A stretch of 64,000 nucleotides of DNA from JAABRB01 sp963735025 (GCA_963735025.1 CAVTJG010000020.1:1-64000); one strand, 5' to 3'; shown: positions 36,206 to 45,688, numbered from the stretch's first letter. A program made the numbers and translations. Notes: generated by a model from the letters alone, not told the origin.

Positions 36206-36574
36206 GTTGACTACGCAGATCTCTTGCCGAGCCTCTTCGAGCTCCAGGTCGGTAATTTTTACATTGCGCTCGCCGGCGAGAAGGATCCGGCCAGCGTGCT
36301 GAACATCATCAAACGCTACATCAAGCCGGACCAGCGGGTCTTCATAGGCGTCACGGCGCCGATCGATCCGCGCATCGAGACCCCGGAAGAAGTCGAGGAT
36401 CGTGTGCTGCAAGCCGCTGCCTACATCCCGATCGGGCAGCTGGGGACGACCGACGATTGCGGGTTCGCGCCATTCTGCGACGACACATCGACCAGTCGCG
36501 ACACGGCGTTTGCAAAGATCCACGCGCGCGTGCAGGGCACCGCACGGGCGGGGAAACGTCTGCGGAACCTGTGA
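36206..36574 (+). pseudogene. C-terminal relic of a MetE-like methyltransferase
   Basis: The frame from about 36206 encodes YADLLPSLFELQVGNFYIAL, then RVFIGVTAPIDPRIETPEEV and LGTTDDCGFAPFCDDTST to the end, which is the C-terminal third of cobalamin-independent methionine synthase-like proteins, including the zinc-binding Cys in DDCGF. The N-terminal two thirds are missing and no start is credible, so this is a truncated relic. Its TGA overlaps the GTG that may begin the next gene. Confidence 0.72.
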
Positions 36575-36582
36575 CGGCGGAG

Positions 36583-38853
36583 ATGGGCCAGGACAAGGAC
36601 GACGAGAACAAGCGGCTGCGAGCGGCTGCGTTGCGGAACGCGCGCAGCATCCTGGTTGCGCGTGAGCGTGCCGAGGCAGAGCTGCGGGAGGCGAAAGAGG
36701 AACTGGAGCGCAAAGCCCGGGAGCTCGCCCAGTCGCTGGCAATGGTGAACGCCACCCTGGAGGCGACGACCGACGGCATTCTCGTCACCGACGTGGGCGG
36801 CACGATCACCGGATTCAATCAGCGTTTCCTGGACATGTGGCGGGTCCCGCGTGCCCCGCTCGGGACGCGGCACTTGCAGCTTGTCGACGACATCTTCGGC
36901 AGTCAATTCAAGGCGCCGGCGGAAGAGCGGGCCAAGATCGCGGCGATTCACGCGGCCAAGCCGGCGGAAACCTCCAACGTCCTCGAATTGACGGACGGCA
37001 GGGTGCTCGAGCGCTATTCGCGGGTCCAGGTCGTCGACGGCCGCAACGTCGGCCGGGTCTGGACCTTCCGTGACGTGACCGACCGCAAGCGCGCGGAGGA
37101 CGCGCTGCGCGAAGAGACGCACACGCTCGAGCTGCTCAACCGCGCCGGCGCCGCCTTCGCCGCCAATCTGGACCTGCAGTCCCTGATGCAATCGGTCACC
37201 GACGCGGCCACGCAGATCAGCGGCGCCAGGTACGGCGCGTTCTTCCACAACTCCCGGGACGAGCACGGCGACGCTTACATGCTGCATACGCTTGCCGGCG
37301 CAGACCGCGCGGCGTTCACATCGCTCGGGCACCCGCGCGCCACGCCGCTGTTTGGTCCCACGTTCCGGGGCGAGGCGCCCATCCGGTGCGGCGACGTCAC
37401 GGAAGACCCGCGGTACGGAAAATGGGGCCCGCAGCCGAAAGGGCACCCTCCGGTGCGAAGCTACCTTGCGATTCCGGTCACGGCGCGCTCCGGAGAGGTG
37501 ATCGGCGGCCTGTTCTTCGGCCACCCGAGTCCCGGCGTCTTCAGTGAGCGCACGGAGCGCATCATCGTGGGGATCGCGGCGCAAGCGGCGGTCGCGATCG
37601 ACAATGCGCGGCTATACGAAGCGGCGCAGCGGGACGCCGAAGAGCGGGAACGTCTGCTGGAAAGCGAGCGATCGGCGCGCGCAGCGGCCGAGCGCCTGAG
37701 CGAGCTGAAGGACGTGTTCCTCGCCAACCTTTCCCACGAGCTGAGGACGCCGCTGAACGCCATCGTCGGTTGGTCGCAGGTGCTGCGCAGAGGGCCGAAG
37801 AGCGAGGCAGACATCAAGAAGGGTCTGGATACGATCGAACGAAATGCGCGCGTGCAGGCGCAGCTCATCGAAGACCTGCTCGACATGAGTCGCATCGCGT
37901 CCGGAATGGTCCGCCTGGACGTCCGACCGGTGGCCCCCGCATCCTTTGTCGAAGCGGCGATCGACACCATGCGGCCGGCGGCCGAAGCGAGAGGTATCAC
38001 GCTCGAAAAGGTGCTCGATCCCGTCGCCGGTCCCGTCTCCGGCGATCCCAACCGCCTCCAGCAGGTGATCTGGAATCTGCTCTCCAACGCCATCAAGTTC
38101 ACGCCTCGAGGCGGCACGGTCATGGTATCGCTGGAGCGCGTGGGCTCGCATATCGAGATCGGGGTGACCGACACCGGCGTCGGCATCCGGCCGGAATTCC
38201 TCGGCCACGTGTTCGAGCGGTTCCGGCAATCCGACGCGTCGACCACGCGCAGCCATGGTGGTCTGGGCCTCGGACTCTCCATCGTGAAGTACCTGGTGGA
38301 GCTCCACGGGGGATCGGTACGGGCGGCGAGCGAGGGTGAGCACCGCGGCGCGACGTTCACGGTGCAGCTCCCGATCATGGCGGTCCTCCACAGTCCGTAC
38401 CGGCAAGAGCGGTTTGACCCAGTGGCGGCGACGAGCGCGCCGGATCTTGGAGCGTTCGACCTCTCCGATGTCAAGGTGCTGGTGGTGGATGACGAGGCCG
38501 ATGCGCGCGATCTCCTCGAGCGGGTGCTCGGCGATTGCCAAGCGCAGGTGCGCACGGCCAGCTCGGCTGCCGAAGCGCTGCGGCTTCTGGAACTCTACCG
38601 GCCGCACGTGCTGATCAGTGACATCGGCATGCCGGACGTAGACGGATACGAGTTCCTGAAGCGCGTGCGCGCACTCGGTGAGGCGAAAGGAGAGAAGCTG
38701 CCCGCCATCGCCCTGACGGCCTTTGCCGGTTCCGAGAATCGCAACCGCGCGCTGCGCGCGGGTTTTCTCATCCACGTCTCGAAGCCCATCGAGCCTCTGG
38801 AGCTCGTGGCCACCGTGGCGAGCGTCGCAGGACGTAGCGGCACCGGCGGCTGA
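36583..38853 (+). CDS. PAS-GAF hybrid histidine kinase
   Basis: The protein of about 756 residues has an N-terminal coiled coil (REAKEELERKARELAQSLAM), a PAS domain (about residues 45-170), a GAF domain (about 180-345, SLMQSVTDAATQISGARYGA), a HisKA box VFLANLSHELRTPLNAIVGW with the phospho-His, an HATPase domain (WNLLSNAIKFTPRGG, GLGLGLSIVKYLVELHGG) and a C-terminal receiver (VLVVDDEADARDLLERVLGD, Asp in LISDIGMPDVDG). It is a cytosolic hybrid kinase. The ATG at 36583 has its Shine-Dalgarno too close; GTG at 36571 is a good alternative. A receiver at the end suggests a phosphorelay. Confidence 0.88.
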   Translation: MGQDKDDENKRLRAAALRNARSILVARERAEAELREAKEELERKARELAQSLAMVNATLEATTDGILVTDVGGTITGFNQRFLDMWRVPRAPLGTRHLQLVDDIFGSQFKAPAEERAKIAAIHAAKPAETSNVLELTDGRVLERYSRVQVVDGRNVGRVWTFRDVTDRKRAEDALREETHTLELLNRAGAAFAANLDLQSLMQSVTDAATQISGARYGAFFHNSRDEHGDAYMLHTLAGADRAAFTSLGHPRATPLFGPTFRGEAPIRCGDVTEDPRYGKWGPQPKGHPPVRSYLAIPVTARSGEVIGGLFFGHPSPGVFSERTERIIVGIAAQAAVAIDNARLYEAAQRDAEERERLLESERSARAAAERLSELKDVFLANLSHELRTPLNAIVGWSQVLRRGPKSEADIKKGLDTIERNARVQAQLIEDLLDMSRIASGMVRLDVRPVAPASFVEAAIDTMRPAAEARGITLEKVLDPVAGPVSGDPNRLQQVIWNLLSNAIKFTPRGGTVMVSLERVGSHIEIGVTDTGVGIRPEFLGHVFERFRQSDASTTRSHGGLGLGLSIVKYLVELHGGSVRAASEGEHRGATFTVQLPIMAVLHSPYRQERFDPVAATSAPDLGAFDLSDVKVLVVDDEADARDLLERVLGDCQAQVRTASSAAEALRLLELYRPHVLISDIGMPDVDGYEFLKRVRALGEAKGEKLPAIALTAFAGSENRNRALRAGFLIHVSKPIEPLELVATVASVAGRSGTGG

Positions 38854-39010
38854 TCGGCGCCCCGTCGCGCCGGTGCAGGACGCTCCGAACGATGGCGGCG
38901 GTCTGGGCGCGCCGCTTGCTACCGGCATCTTGCAGCCACAGGGTCGCCCCGCGAGTGTCGTCCTTCCACGACGCACCGAGCGATCGGCAGATCACGAAAG
39001 ATCCGGCATC
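38854..39010. other. Intergenic stretch before opgG
   Basis: No gene and no sigma-54 element with correct spacing was seen. The opgG start lacks a strong ribosome site. Confidence 0.3.
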
Positions 39011-40564
39011 ATGACACGCATGTTTTTCCACGTATCGACGGAGGGTGGCGGCCGCCTGGCGGGGCTCGTCGCGTTGCTCATCACGGCTTTCTGGTGCGCA
39101 ACGGCGAGCGCGGTGATACCGAAGTTCGGCTTCGACGACGTCGACCAGCGGGCGAAGGCGGCCGCGGCGGCGCCGTTCGCGAAGGCGAAGACGCTCCCGA
39201 AGGAGCTGCAGAACCTGCAGTACGACCAGTATCGGGACATCCGCTACAAGCCCGAGCGCTTTCTGTGGCGGGACGCCCACTTGCCGTTCGAGGTCGCGTT
39301 CTTTCATCAGGGCTGGCACTTCGAGCAGCCGGTGCGCGTCCACGAAATCGGCGCCGAGGGCGTGCGCGAGATCCCGTTCGATCCGGGGCAGTTCGACTAC
39401 GGGGCGAACAAGGTGGACGCGCGCATGCTGAAGGAGCTCGGTTACGCGGGCTTTCGCGTGCACTATCCGGTCAACACCCCGAAGTACAAGGACGAAGTGC
39501 TGGTGTTCCTGGGCGCAAGCTACTTCCGCGCGCTCGGCAAGGAGCAGCGCTACGGCCTGTCGGCACGCGGGCTCGCGGTCGACACGGCAGCCTCCTCCGG
39601 AGAGGAATTTCCGCGTTTCGTTGAATTCTGGATCGAGCGGCCGGCGCGCGACGCGCAAGCGCTCACGCTCTACGCGCTGCTCGATTCCCCGCGGGTAACG
39701 GGGGCGTATCGATTCGTGCTCAGGCCGGGAGAGTCAACGTGGCTGGACGTCAAGGCACGGCTGTACTTGCGCGAGCCGGTCGGCAAGCTGGGGCTCGCAC
39801 CGCTCACCAGCATGTTCTACTTCGGCGAGAACCAGCCCGCCGCGCAGCAGGACTACCGGCCCGAGGTGCACGATTCGGACGGACTGTCGATCCTCATGGC
39901 AAGCGGAGAGTGGCTCTGGCGACCGCTCGCCAATCCGAAGCGTCTGATGGTGAGCACGTTCGCCGGCGCCAATCCACGCGGGTTCGGCCTGATGCAGCGC
40001 GACCGGGACTTCGAGCGGTATGAGGATCTGGAAGCGCACTACGAGCTCCGGCCGAGCGCATGGGTCGAGCCGCGCGGCGACTGGGGTCCGGGACGCATCG
40101 AGCTGGTGCAGATTCCATCGCCTGACGAGACCAACGACAACATCGTGGCCTACTGGGTTCCCGAGGTTCTGCCGAAGCCGAACGAGGCCTACGATTTTGC
40201 GTACCGCGTGCAATGGCAGTTGAGCGGCGAGACCAAGCCCCCTGGCGCGTGGGTCGCGCAGACGCGGCGGGGCCGGGGCTACGTCAAGAAGCCCGATGGC
40301 AGCATCGGGTTCATGATCGATTTCGAGGGCCCCAACCTGAAAAAGCTTCCGCCCGACGCGAAGCTCGAGGACGTGGTGACCGCCGGAGACAACGGCGAGA
40401 TCCTCGAGCATGCGGCGTACCGCAACGAGGTGACGGGCGGCGTGCGGCTGGCGCTGCGCTTGCGCCGCGCCGACGCCAACAAGCCCGTCGAACTGCGCGC
40501 GTTCCTGCGCAGCGGGGGCGAGACGCTTTCCGAGACATGGACCTACGCACTGCCACCCGGCTGA
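39011..40564 (+). CDS. opgG: Osmoregulated periplasmic glucan biosynthesis protein OpgG
   Basis: The 517-residue protein has a signal peptide (about residues 1-35, ending TASA) and then the OpgG/MdoG fold: FDDVDQRAKAAAAAPF, LPKELQNLQYDQYRDIRYKP, and MFYFGENQPAAQQDYRPEVH with DSDGLSI, all strongly conserved in the family. OpgG works in the periplasm to add branches to the linear glucan made by OpgH. Its end overlaps the start of opgH by 28 bases, so the two are co-translated. Osmoregulated glucans protect against low osmolarity and envelope stress. Confidence 0.95.
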   Translation: MTRMFFHVSTEGGGRLAGLVALLITAFWCATASAVIPKFGFDDVDQRAKAAAAAPFAKAKTLPKELQNLQYDQYRDIRYKPERFLWRDAHLPFEVAFFHQGWHFEQPVRVHEIGAEGVREIPFDPGQFDYGANKVDARMLKELGYAGFRVHYPVNTPKYKDEVLVFLGASYFRALGKEQRYGLSARGLAVDTAASSGEEFPRFVEFWIERPARDAQALTLYALLDSPRVTGAYRFVLRPGESTWLDVKARLYLREPVGKLGLAPLTSMFYFGENQPAAQQDYRPEVHDSDGLSILMASGEWLWRPLANPKRLMVSTFAGANPRGFGLMQRDRDFERYEDLEAHYELRPSAWVEPRGDWGPGRIELVQIPSPDETNDNIVAYWVPEVLPKPNEAYDFAYRVQWQLSGETKPPGAWVAQTRRGRGYVKKPDGSIGFMIDFEGPNLKKLPPDAKLEDVVTAGDNGEILEHAAYRNEVTGGVRLALRLRRADANKPVELRAFLRSGGETLSETWTYALPPG

Positions 40565-42738
40565 GCGGCGACGAGGCCGCCGGCGCGAGCTACACCGTGC
40601 GCCTGAGAACAGCGCCGCCAGTGAACCGCACGCCGATGGCGCCGCGCGGATGGCCGCTCAAGTCCATCTTTTCCCTGTTCGACAAAGGTCAGGCGCGCCC
40701 TGGAGGGAAACCCGTCTGGCACCGCGCCGGGGCCGTTCGCCGGGTGCTGCTCCTGGCGCTCGTGCTCGTCCAGACCACGCTCGCCGCATGGTCGCTGACG
40801 GCGGTGCTTCCCTACCACGGCACGCAGCCGCTCGAGATCGCCATCCTGGGGCTGTTCGTGCTCCTCTTTGCATGGATCTCGGCAGGATTCTGGACGGCGC
40901 TGACGGGCTTCCTGGTGCTCCTCGCGGGGGGCGACCGGTACGCGATTTCCCGCAGCGCGACGGCGGATGCGTCGATCGCGAATGGGGCCCGGACGGCGAT
41001 CGTGATGCCCATCGCGAATGAGAACGTGGCGCGCGTCTTCGCCGGGCTGCGGGCGACCTTCCGATCGCTCGCCGCCACCGGCACGCTGCGGCACTTCGAT
41101 TTTTTCGTGCTCTCCGACTCGAGCGATCCGGACCTCCGGGTCGCCGAGGTGGCGGCCTGGCACGAGGCCTGCCAGGCGCTGGACGCCTCCGGGCACCTCT
41201 TCTACCGTCATCGCACCCATCACCTGAAGCGCAAGAGCGGCAATCTCGCCGATTTCTGCCGCCGTTGGGGAAGCAACTACCGCTACATGGTGGTGCTCGA
41301 CGCGGACAGCGTGATGAGCGGCGAGTGTCTGACGACGCTGGTACGGATGATGGAGGCGAACCCCGCTGCCGGCATCATCCAGACGCTCCCGCGTGCTGCG
41401 GGGCGGGACACGCTGTTCGCGCGCATGCAGCAGTTCGCCAACCGGGTGTACGGGCCGCTCTTCGCCGCGGGGCTGCACTTCTGGCAGCTCGGCGAGTCCC
41501 ACTACTGGGGACACAATGCGATCATCCGCGTCGCGCCGTTCATGCGTCATTGCGCGCTGGGCAGATTGCCCGGCCGCGGCCCGCTCGGCGGCGAGATCCT
41601 GTCGCACGACTTCGTCGAGGCCGCGCTCATGCGCCGGGCGGGCTGGGCAGTGTGGCTCGCGTACGATCTGCCGGGGAGCTACGAGGAGATGCCGCCCAAT
41701 CTTGCCGACGAGCTCGTCCGTGACCGGCGCTGGTGCCGGGGCAACCTGATCAATTCGCGGCTGCTGTTCGCAGCGGGCTTGCATCCGGCGCACCGTGCGG
41801 TGTTCATGACCGGCGTGATGGCCTACCTGTCCGCGCCGCTGTGGTTCGCGTTTCTCCTGCTCTCCACGGCGCTGCTTGCGGTGCACACCCTGGTGCCGCC
41901 GGCGTACTTCGTCGCGCCGGAGCAGCTCTTCCCATTGTGGCCGGAGTGGCATCCGGACTGGGCGATCGCCCTTTTCGGGGCCACGGCCCTGCTGCTCTTC
42001 CTGCCCAAGATCCTCGCGGGCGTGCTCGTCGTTGCGCGCGGACCGCGGTGCTTCGGTGGCGCGCTACGCGTCGCCGCGGGCGTCCTGATCGAATCGGTGC
42101 TCTCGGCGTTGCTCGCGCCGATCCGGATGCTGTTCCACACCCAGTTCGTCGCCGGCGCGCTGACGGGCGGCGCGCTGGGCTGGAAATCTCCGCCGCGCGA
42201 CGACGCGGAGACGGACTGGAAGGAAGCGCTGCACCGCCACGGCTGGCACTCGCTGCTCGGAATCCTGTGGACGGCAGGCGTCCACTGGCTCAATCCCAGC
42301 TTCGCATGGTGGCTGGTTCCGATCACCGGCGCGCTTGCGCTGTCGATCCCCATCTCGGTGCTTTCGAGTCGCGTGTCGCTCGGCCTGCGGGCGCGTGCAG
42401 GTCGGCTCTTCATGATTCCCGAAGAGTGCCATCCGCCGCGGGAGCTGCGCTGGGCGTGGTCCGGCTATCGAAAGACGTCCCGACTTCCCGGCTTCCTCGA
42501 CGCCGTGCTCGACCCGGCCGTGAATGCCCTGGTTCGAGCGTCGGCGATTGCGCGGAACGGCCGGTCTCCTGCCATCCACCGGGTCCGCGAGCAGCTCGTG
42601 CAACGGGCAGTCGAGTGCGGTCCCGACGCGCTCAGCACAGCCGAGAAAAACGCGCTCCTCCGCGATCCGGATGCCCTCGTTGGTGCCCACGAGGCGTTGC
42701 GGGACGAAGCGGAACGAATGCGCGGTATCGCCGCGTGA
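40537..42738 (+). CDS. opgH: Glucans biosynthesis glucosyltransferase OpgH
   Basis: The 733-residue inner-membrane protein carries a GT2 glucosyltransferase domain (residues about 145-400) with RTAIVMPIANENVARVFAGL, the donor-site VVLDADSVMSG and the QxxRW-like RDRRWCRGN, between N- and C-terminal transmembrane helices. It polymerises UDP-glucose into the glucan backbone and passes it to the periplasm. The ATG at 40537 lies inside the 3' end of opgG (28-base overlap); 40636 is an alternative start. Length and motifs are typical for OpgH. Confidence 0.94.
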   Translation: MDLRTATRLSGDEAAGASYTVRLRTAPPVNRTPMAPRGWPLKSIFSLFDKGQARPGGKPVWHRAGAVRRVLLLALVLVQTTLAAWSLTAVLPYHGTQPLEIAILGLFVLLFAWISAGFWTALTGFLVLLAGGDRYAISRSATADASIANGARTAIVMPIANENVARVFAGLRATFRSLAATGTLRHFDFFVLSDSSDPDLRVAEVAAWHEACQALDASGHLFYRHRTHHLKRKSGNLADFCRRWGSNYRYMVVLDADSVMSGECLTTLVRMMEANPAAGIIQTLPRAAGRDTLFARMQQFANRVYGPLFAAGLHFWQLGESHYWGHNAIIRVAPFMRHCALGRLPGRGPLGGEILSHDFVEAALMRRAGWAVWLAYDLPGSYEEMPPNLADELVRDRRWCRGNLINSRLLFAAGLHPAHRAVFMTGVMAYLSAPLWFAFLLLSTALLAVHTLVPPAYFVAPEQLFPLWPEWHPDWAIALFGATALLLFLPKILAGVLVVARGPRCFGGALRVAAGVLIESVLSALLAPIRMLFHTQFVAGALTGGALGWKSPPRDDAETDWKEALHRHGWHSLLGILWTAGVHWLNPSFAWWLVPITGALALSIPISVLSSRVSLGLRARAGRLFMIPEECHPPRELRWAWSGYRKTSRLPGFLDAVLDPAVNALVRASAIARNGRSPAIHRVREQLVQRAVECGPDALSTAEKNALLRDPDALVGAHEALRDEAERMRGIAA

Positions 42739-42777
42739 ATCCCCTGCGGCGCATGACGCGCCGCGCACGACCGGTCG

Positions 42778-43407
42778 TCAGCCGTGCTTGGCCGCGAGTT
42801 CCCGATTCCGCGCGGCGAGCGATTCGATCAGACCCTCGATGCCGGCTCTCCGGACCTCCGTCGCGAAGGTGTCGCGATAGGTGGTCACGAGACTGATACC
42901 CTCCACTGCCACGTCGAAGACCTTCCAGCCGAGCGGCGTCTTTTCCATGCTGTAGTCGATCGTCAAGGGCGGGGTGCCCGACTGCCTCACTTCCGAGCGC
43001 ACGACGACCTCGCTATCGGTGGGCTGGCCGCGCGGCGGCTTGACCTCGATGACCTGGTCCCGATACTTCGACAGCGCAGTCGAATAGGTGCGCACGAGAA
43101 GCGTCCGGAACTCATCGACCAGATTTTCGCGTTGCGCCGACGATGCCTTCCGCCAGTGCGCGCCCATGGCGAGGGCGGTCATCCGTGTGAAGTCGAAATG
43201 CGGCAGCACCTTCTGCCGGACGAGATCGAGCGTCTTGCGTGTGTTGCCCTCCCGAATGCCCGGGTCCTGCTTGACAGCGCTGATCACGTCGTCCGTGACC
43301 GACTTGACCAGTGCGTCGGGCGCCAGCGTCTGAGACGCTACCGTCGCGACGAACAGTGCGGCAGCCGCCAGGCAGCCGAGATTCAGGAGGAGGCGCAGCG
43401 TACCCAC
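42778..43407 (-). CDS. mlaC: MlaC-like phospholipid-binding protein
   Basis: The 209-residue protein has a signal peptide (residues about 1-25) and the MlaC/Ttg2D fold: DALVKSVTDDVISAVKQD, VLPHFDFTRMTALAMGAHWR, ENLVDEFRTLLVRTYSTALS, and GWKVFDVAVEGISLVTTYR. MlaC carries phospholipids between the OmpC-MlaA complex and the inner-membrane MlaFEDB transporter. Here the other mla genes are absent from the window; it is the last gene of a minus-strand unit with a small lipoprotein, an OmpA-like and a DUF4398 protein. It starts with GTG, one base after the stop of the gene before it. Confidence 0.85.
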   Translation of the reverse strand: MGTLRLLLNLGCLAAAALFVATVASQTLAPDALVKSVTDDVISAVKQDPGIREGNTRKTLDLVRQKVLPHFDFTRMTALAMGAHWRKASSAQRENLVDEFRTLLVRTYSTALSKYRDQVIEVKPPRGQPTDSEVVVRSEVRQSGTPPLTIDYSMEKTPLGWKVFDVAVEGISLVTTYRDTFATEVRRAGIEGLIESLAARNRELAAKHG

Positions 43408-43408
43408 G

Positions 43409-43669
43409 TCACCGCGGGGTGTATAGGCCTTGGCGATACCGTTCCTCGGAAACCGGCTTCACCTCCGATTTGGGCAGTGTGACCTCGCTGCCGGTGCGGT
43501 CGTCCGTGAAGCGGATGGCGCCCGCCTTGCCCGCATCGTCCACCTCCGTGGTGTAGTACTCGGTCCCGGTGGCGGGATCGCGCACCATGTAGTGAGAGGT
43601 GCACGCTGGGAGCACTGCAGCGCACAGAACGACCAAGATGGCTCGCGTACGTCGTTTTTCCGGATGCAT
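43409..43669 (-). CDS. Small lipoprotein, YgdI/YgdR-like
   Basis: The 86-residue protein has a lipoprotein leader (AVLPACTSH, Cys about residue 23) followed by a short beta domain: YMVRDPATGTEYYTTEVDD, FTDDRTGSEVTLPKSEV, VKPVSEERYRQGL. This resembles the YgdI/YgdR small lipoproteins with an SH3-like fold. Function unknown. It is 31 bases downstream of the OmpA-like gene and directly upstream of mlaC, so it is part of the same envelope operon. Confidence 0.65.
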   Translation of the reverse strand: MHPEKRRTRAILVVLCAAVLPACTSHYMVRDPATGTEYYTTEVDDAGKAGAIRFTDDRTGSEVTLPKSEVKPVSEERYRQGLYTPR

Positions 43670-43700
43670 GGTCGACTCCTTCTCGACTCGGGCGCCGCTC

Positions 43701-44603
43701 CTAGCGGCGGCTCGAAACCGTCCTGCCCACTTCGGAGAGGACGACTTCGACCCTGCGGTTCAACTGGCGTCCCGCCGGCGTATCGTTCGTCGCCACCGGA
43801 TAGGCCTCGCCATAGCCCCGCGTCTCGATCCGCGACGGGGCGACGCCCCGCGCGATCAGGGCACTGGCGACTGCCCGCGCCCGGCGCTCGGACAGCACCT
43901 GGTTGAACGCGTCGGCGCCCGTGCTGTCGGTGAACCCCTCGACCGAGATGTTGCGGCCGGGATTCGCACGCAGGAACTCGGCGAGCTTCGTCATTGCACG
44001 CTCCGCACCCGGCTTCAGGTCGGCCTCGCCGACATCGAAGAGGACATCCGCCGCAAACGTCACGACGTAGCCGCGCTCGGTCTGCCGTGCCTTGACGTCG
44101 TCGAGTTCGGCTTCGAGCGTGCGAGCCCGCGCTTCCAGCGTCGCCGAACGCACGCGCGCGGCGCTCGCTGCCTCCAGGGCGGTCGCGGCCATGCGGGCCT
44201 GCTCGCTGGCCTCCCGATTGGCGGCTTGCGCTTCGCGGGTCCGGGCGGCGAGCAGGACCTTCTCGCGCTCCGCGCCGGCCGTGTCGATCGTCTGCTCCGC
44301 GGCCCGCAATGCGGCCGTCTCCCGGGCGATGCGGGCGCGCTGCATGGCGAGGTAGGCCTGGTGGTCGAGGGCCGCGGCGTCGTCGCCCTCGCGTTGCAGT
44401 GCCTCGGCGCGCCTGAGCGTCTCTTCGGCTTGCTCGAGCTTCAGCGGAGCGAGCCGGACCACCTGCGGGTCGGCGGCCGCGGTCCGATACTCCGAGCGCG
44501 CCTGTGCGAGCGGCGGATAGTCCGGCGGGATGGATGCGCAACCGCAGATGACCAGTGCGGCGGCCATCCCCGGGAATATCGTCTTGGTTTCGATGAGATT
44601 CAT
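43701..44603 (-). CDS. DUF4398-OmpA fusion lipoprotein
   Basis: The 300-residue protein has a lipoprotein leader ending VICGCASIPP, a long helical DUF4398-type region (residues about 30-190, rich in Ala/Arg/Glu) and a C-terminal OmpA domain (about 195-300) with VLFDVGEADLKPGAERAMTK and VEGFTDSTG and LSERRARAVASALIARGV, the peptidoglycan-binding core. It would tie the outer membrane to the cell wall. GAAGGAGG precedes the start at 44603. It follows a small DUF4398 gene and probably shares its sigma-54-like promoter. Confidence 0.87.
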   Translation of the reverse strand: MNLIETKTIFPGMAAALVICGCASIPPDYPPLAQARSEYRTAAADPQVVRLAPLKLEQAEETLRRAEALQREGDDAAALDHQAYLAMQRARIARETAALRAAEQTIDTAGAEREKVLLAARTREAQAANREASEQARMAATALEAASAARVRSATLEARARTLEAELDDVKARQTERGYVVTFAADVLFDVGEADLKPGAERAMTKLAEFLRANPGRNISVEGFTDSTGADAFNQVLSERRARAVASALIARGVAPSRIETRGYGEAYPVATNDTPAGRQLNRRVEVVLSEVGRTVSSRR

Positions 44604-44616
44604 GTTGTGGCCTCCT

Positions 44617-45000
44617 TCAGTTCGACTTGCGGTCGAGCTCGCCGCGCAGCACCCGGATTCCCTCCTGGAGCTCGGCGACGGCTGCCTTGGCCTTCGCGGT
44701 GCGCGCCTTGGTGGCGGCGAGATTGGCGTCGGCCTCGGCCTCCTCGGCCAGGCGCCGGGCCTTGAGGTTCTCGTCGCGCGCCATGGCGGCGGTCGCGGCG
44801 CTGAGCTTGGATTGCGCTGCACTCAGCTCGACCGGCGCGTGCTCGGCCGCGCCGGCGCTCTGTGCCTCCGCCACCGCGTCGCGGCTGAGCGCCATCTGTT
44901 CGGTGGGCGGCGGTACCGACGCGCAACCCGTGATGCCCAGTGCGAGAAAGGCAAGGGCCGATGCAGTGAATGCCCGTGACATGTTCGCTCGTGTCCGCAT
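44617..45000 (-). CDS. DUF4398 lipoprotein
   Basis: The 127-residue protein has a lipoprotein signal (LALGITGCASVPPP) followed by one DUF4398 helical hairpin (residues about 35-125: QMALSRDAVAEAQSAGAAEH and a long Ala/Lys helix). DUF4398 proteins are exported and often precede OmpA-like proteins. The start at 45000 has AAAGGAA before it. It is the first gene of a minus-strand unit running to mlaC. Confidence 0.82.
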   Translation of the reverse strand: MRTRANMSRAFTASALAFLALGITGCASVPPPTEQMALSRDAVAEAQSAGAAEHAPVELSAAQSKLSAATAAMARDENLKARRLAEEAEADANLAATKARTAKAKAAVAELQEGIRVLRGELDRKSN

Positions 45001-45042
45001 GGCGGGTTCCTTTCGATGCATGACGACGTTACCTGGGACGAA

Positions 45043-45057
45043 GCATGCGACGTGCCC
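45043..45057 (-). promoter_or_regulatory. Possible sigma-54 promoter, DUF4398/OmpA/mlaC operon
   Basis: GGGCACGTCGCATGC has GG-N10-GC spacing with ATGC in the -12 block. Confidence 0.52.
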
Positions 45058-45147
45058 AGGGGTTCGATATGTCTGGGGTCGATTTGCCCAGTGCCTGCGA
45101 AACGATTCCCCGGTGGAGCGACCCTGATGAAGAATTTCTACATTCGC

Positions 45148-45160
45148 GGTAATTCTTACC
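45148..45160. promoter_or_regulatory. Candidate activator palindrome, perfect
   Basis: GGTAATTCTTACC is an exact GGTAA-N3-TTACC palindrome 91 bases upstream of the promoter at 45043-45057, the usual distance for a sigma-54 activator site. Confidence 0.5.
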
Positions 45161-45336
45161 GGAACGTTGGCCACGTAAAGATCGCGGCCAACGAGCACCA
45201 TCCCGAACGGCGAGTTCAAGCCGCGCAGGAACGAACTGCGGACGTAGCCAGCGCGGATGCTCGAGCTCGCGCGCGAACGCGTTTACGGCCACGCCGGCGG
45301 CGGGTGCGATCGGGACGGTCGGCAGCAGCGGCGGGT
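45160..45336 (-). pseudogene. Relic of a sorbosone/glucose dehydrogenase-like gene
   Basis: Two pieces in different frames match the N-terminal part of soluble PQQ-type sorbosone dehydrogenase-like proteins: PLLPTVPIAPAAG with VNAFARELEHPRWL, and further on RGLNSPFGMVLVGRDLYVAN. The part between them and everything after are missing. It is therefore a small decayed relic, not a gene. The remaining DNA to 45660 holds nothing I can name. Confidence 0.5.
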
Positions 45337-45673
45337 CAGTCCGCCATTTCATGCGCCGCGAGCGTCCTCTGGGTGGGCACGAGATTTGCTGACTACGTGG
45401 TCGCGTCCAACGCATTCTCCATGCGTCCGGGACCTGCCGAGTCGGGCGTCCTTCGCACCCTCCTCCCCCGCGAAGGGCGCCCGGCAGGACGCACGATGGC
45501 CGGTTTGCGCGGTGATCCACGCCGGGTAGTGGACGGCCCCGATGCAGCGCGATATTACCGATTCATCCGGAAATTCCCGCCTGCATATTGCGCTTCCTGC
45601 CGGTCACCTTCGATGCGCCGTGAACTCTGTGCGCTTCCGGACCGAGGAGGTCTATTTTTTCGGCCGGCCCTGC

Positions 45674-45688
45674 GGGCACGCCCCTTGC
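45674..45688 (+). promoter_or_regulatory. Predicted sigma-54 promoter, DUF1328 2
   Basis: GGGCACGCCCCTTGC, a strong element 76 bases before the ATG. Confidence 0.75.

Noticed and set aside
36251..36263. Activator palindrome GGTAATTTTTACA
   Set aside because: It lies inside the MetE-like relic, where the codons for Gly-Asn-Phe-Tyr explain it, and it is downstream of the nearest promoter.
36206..36574. KaiB-like or complete methyltransferase gene
   Set aside because: The sequence matches the C-terminal third of MetE-like proteins only and has no start, so it is a relic.
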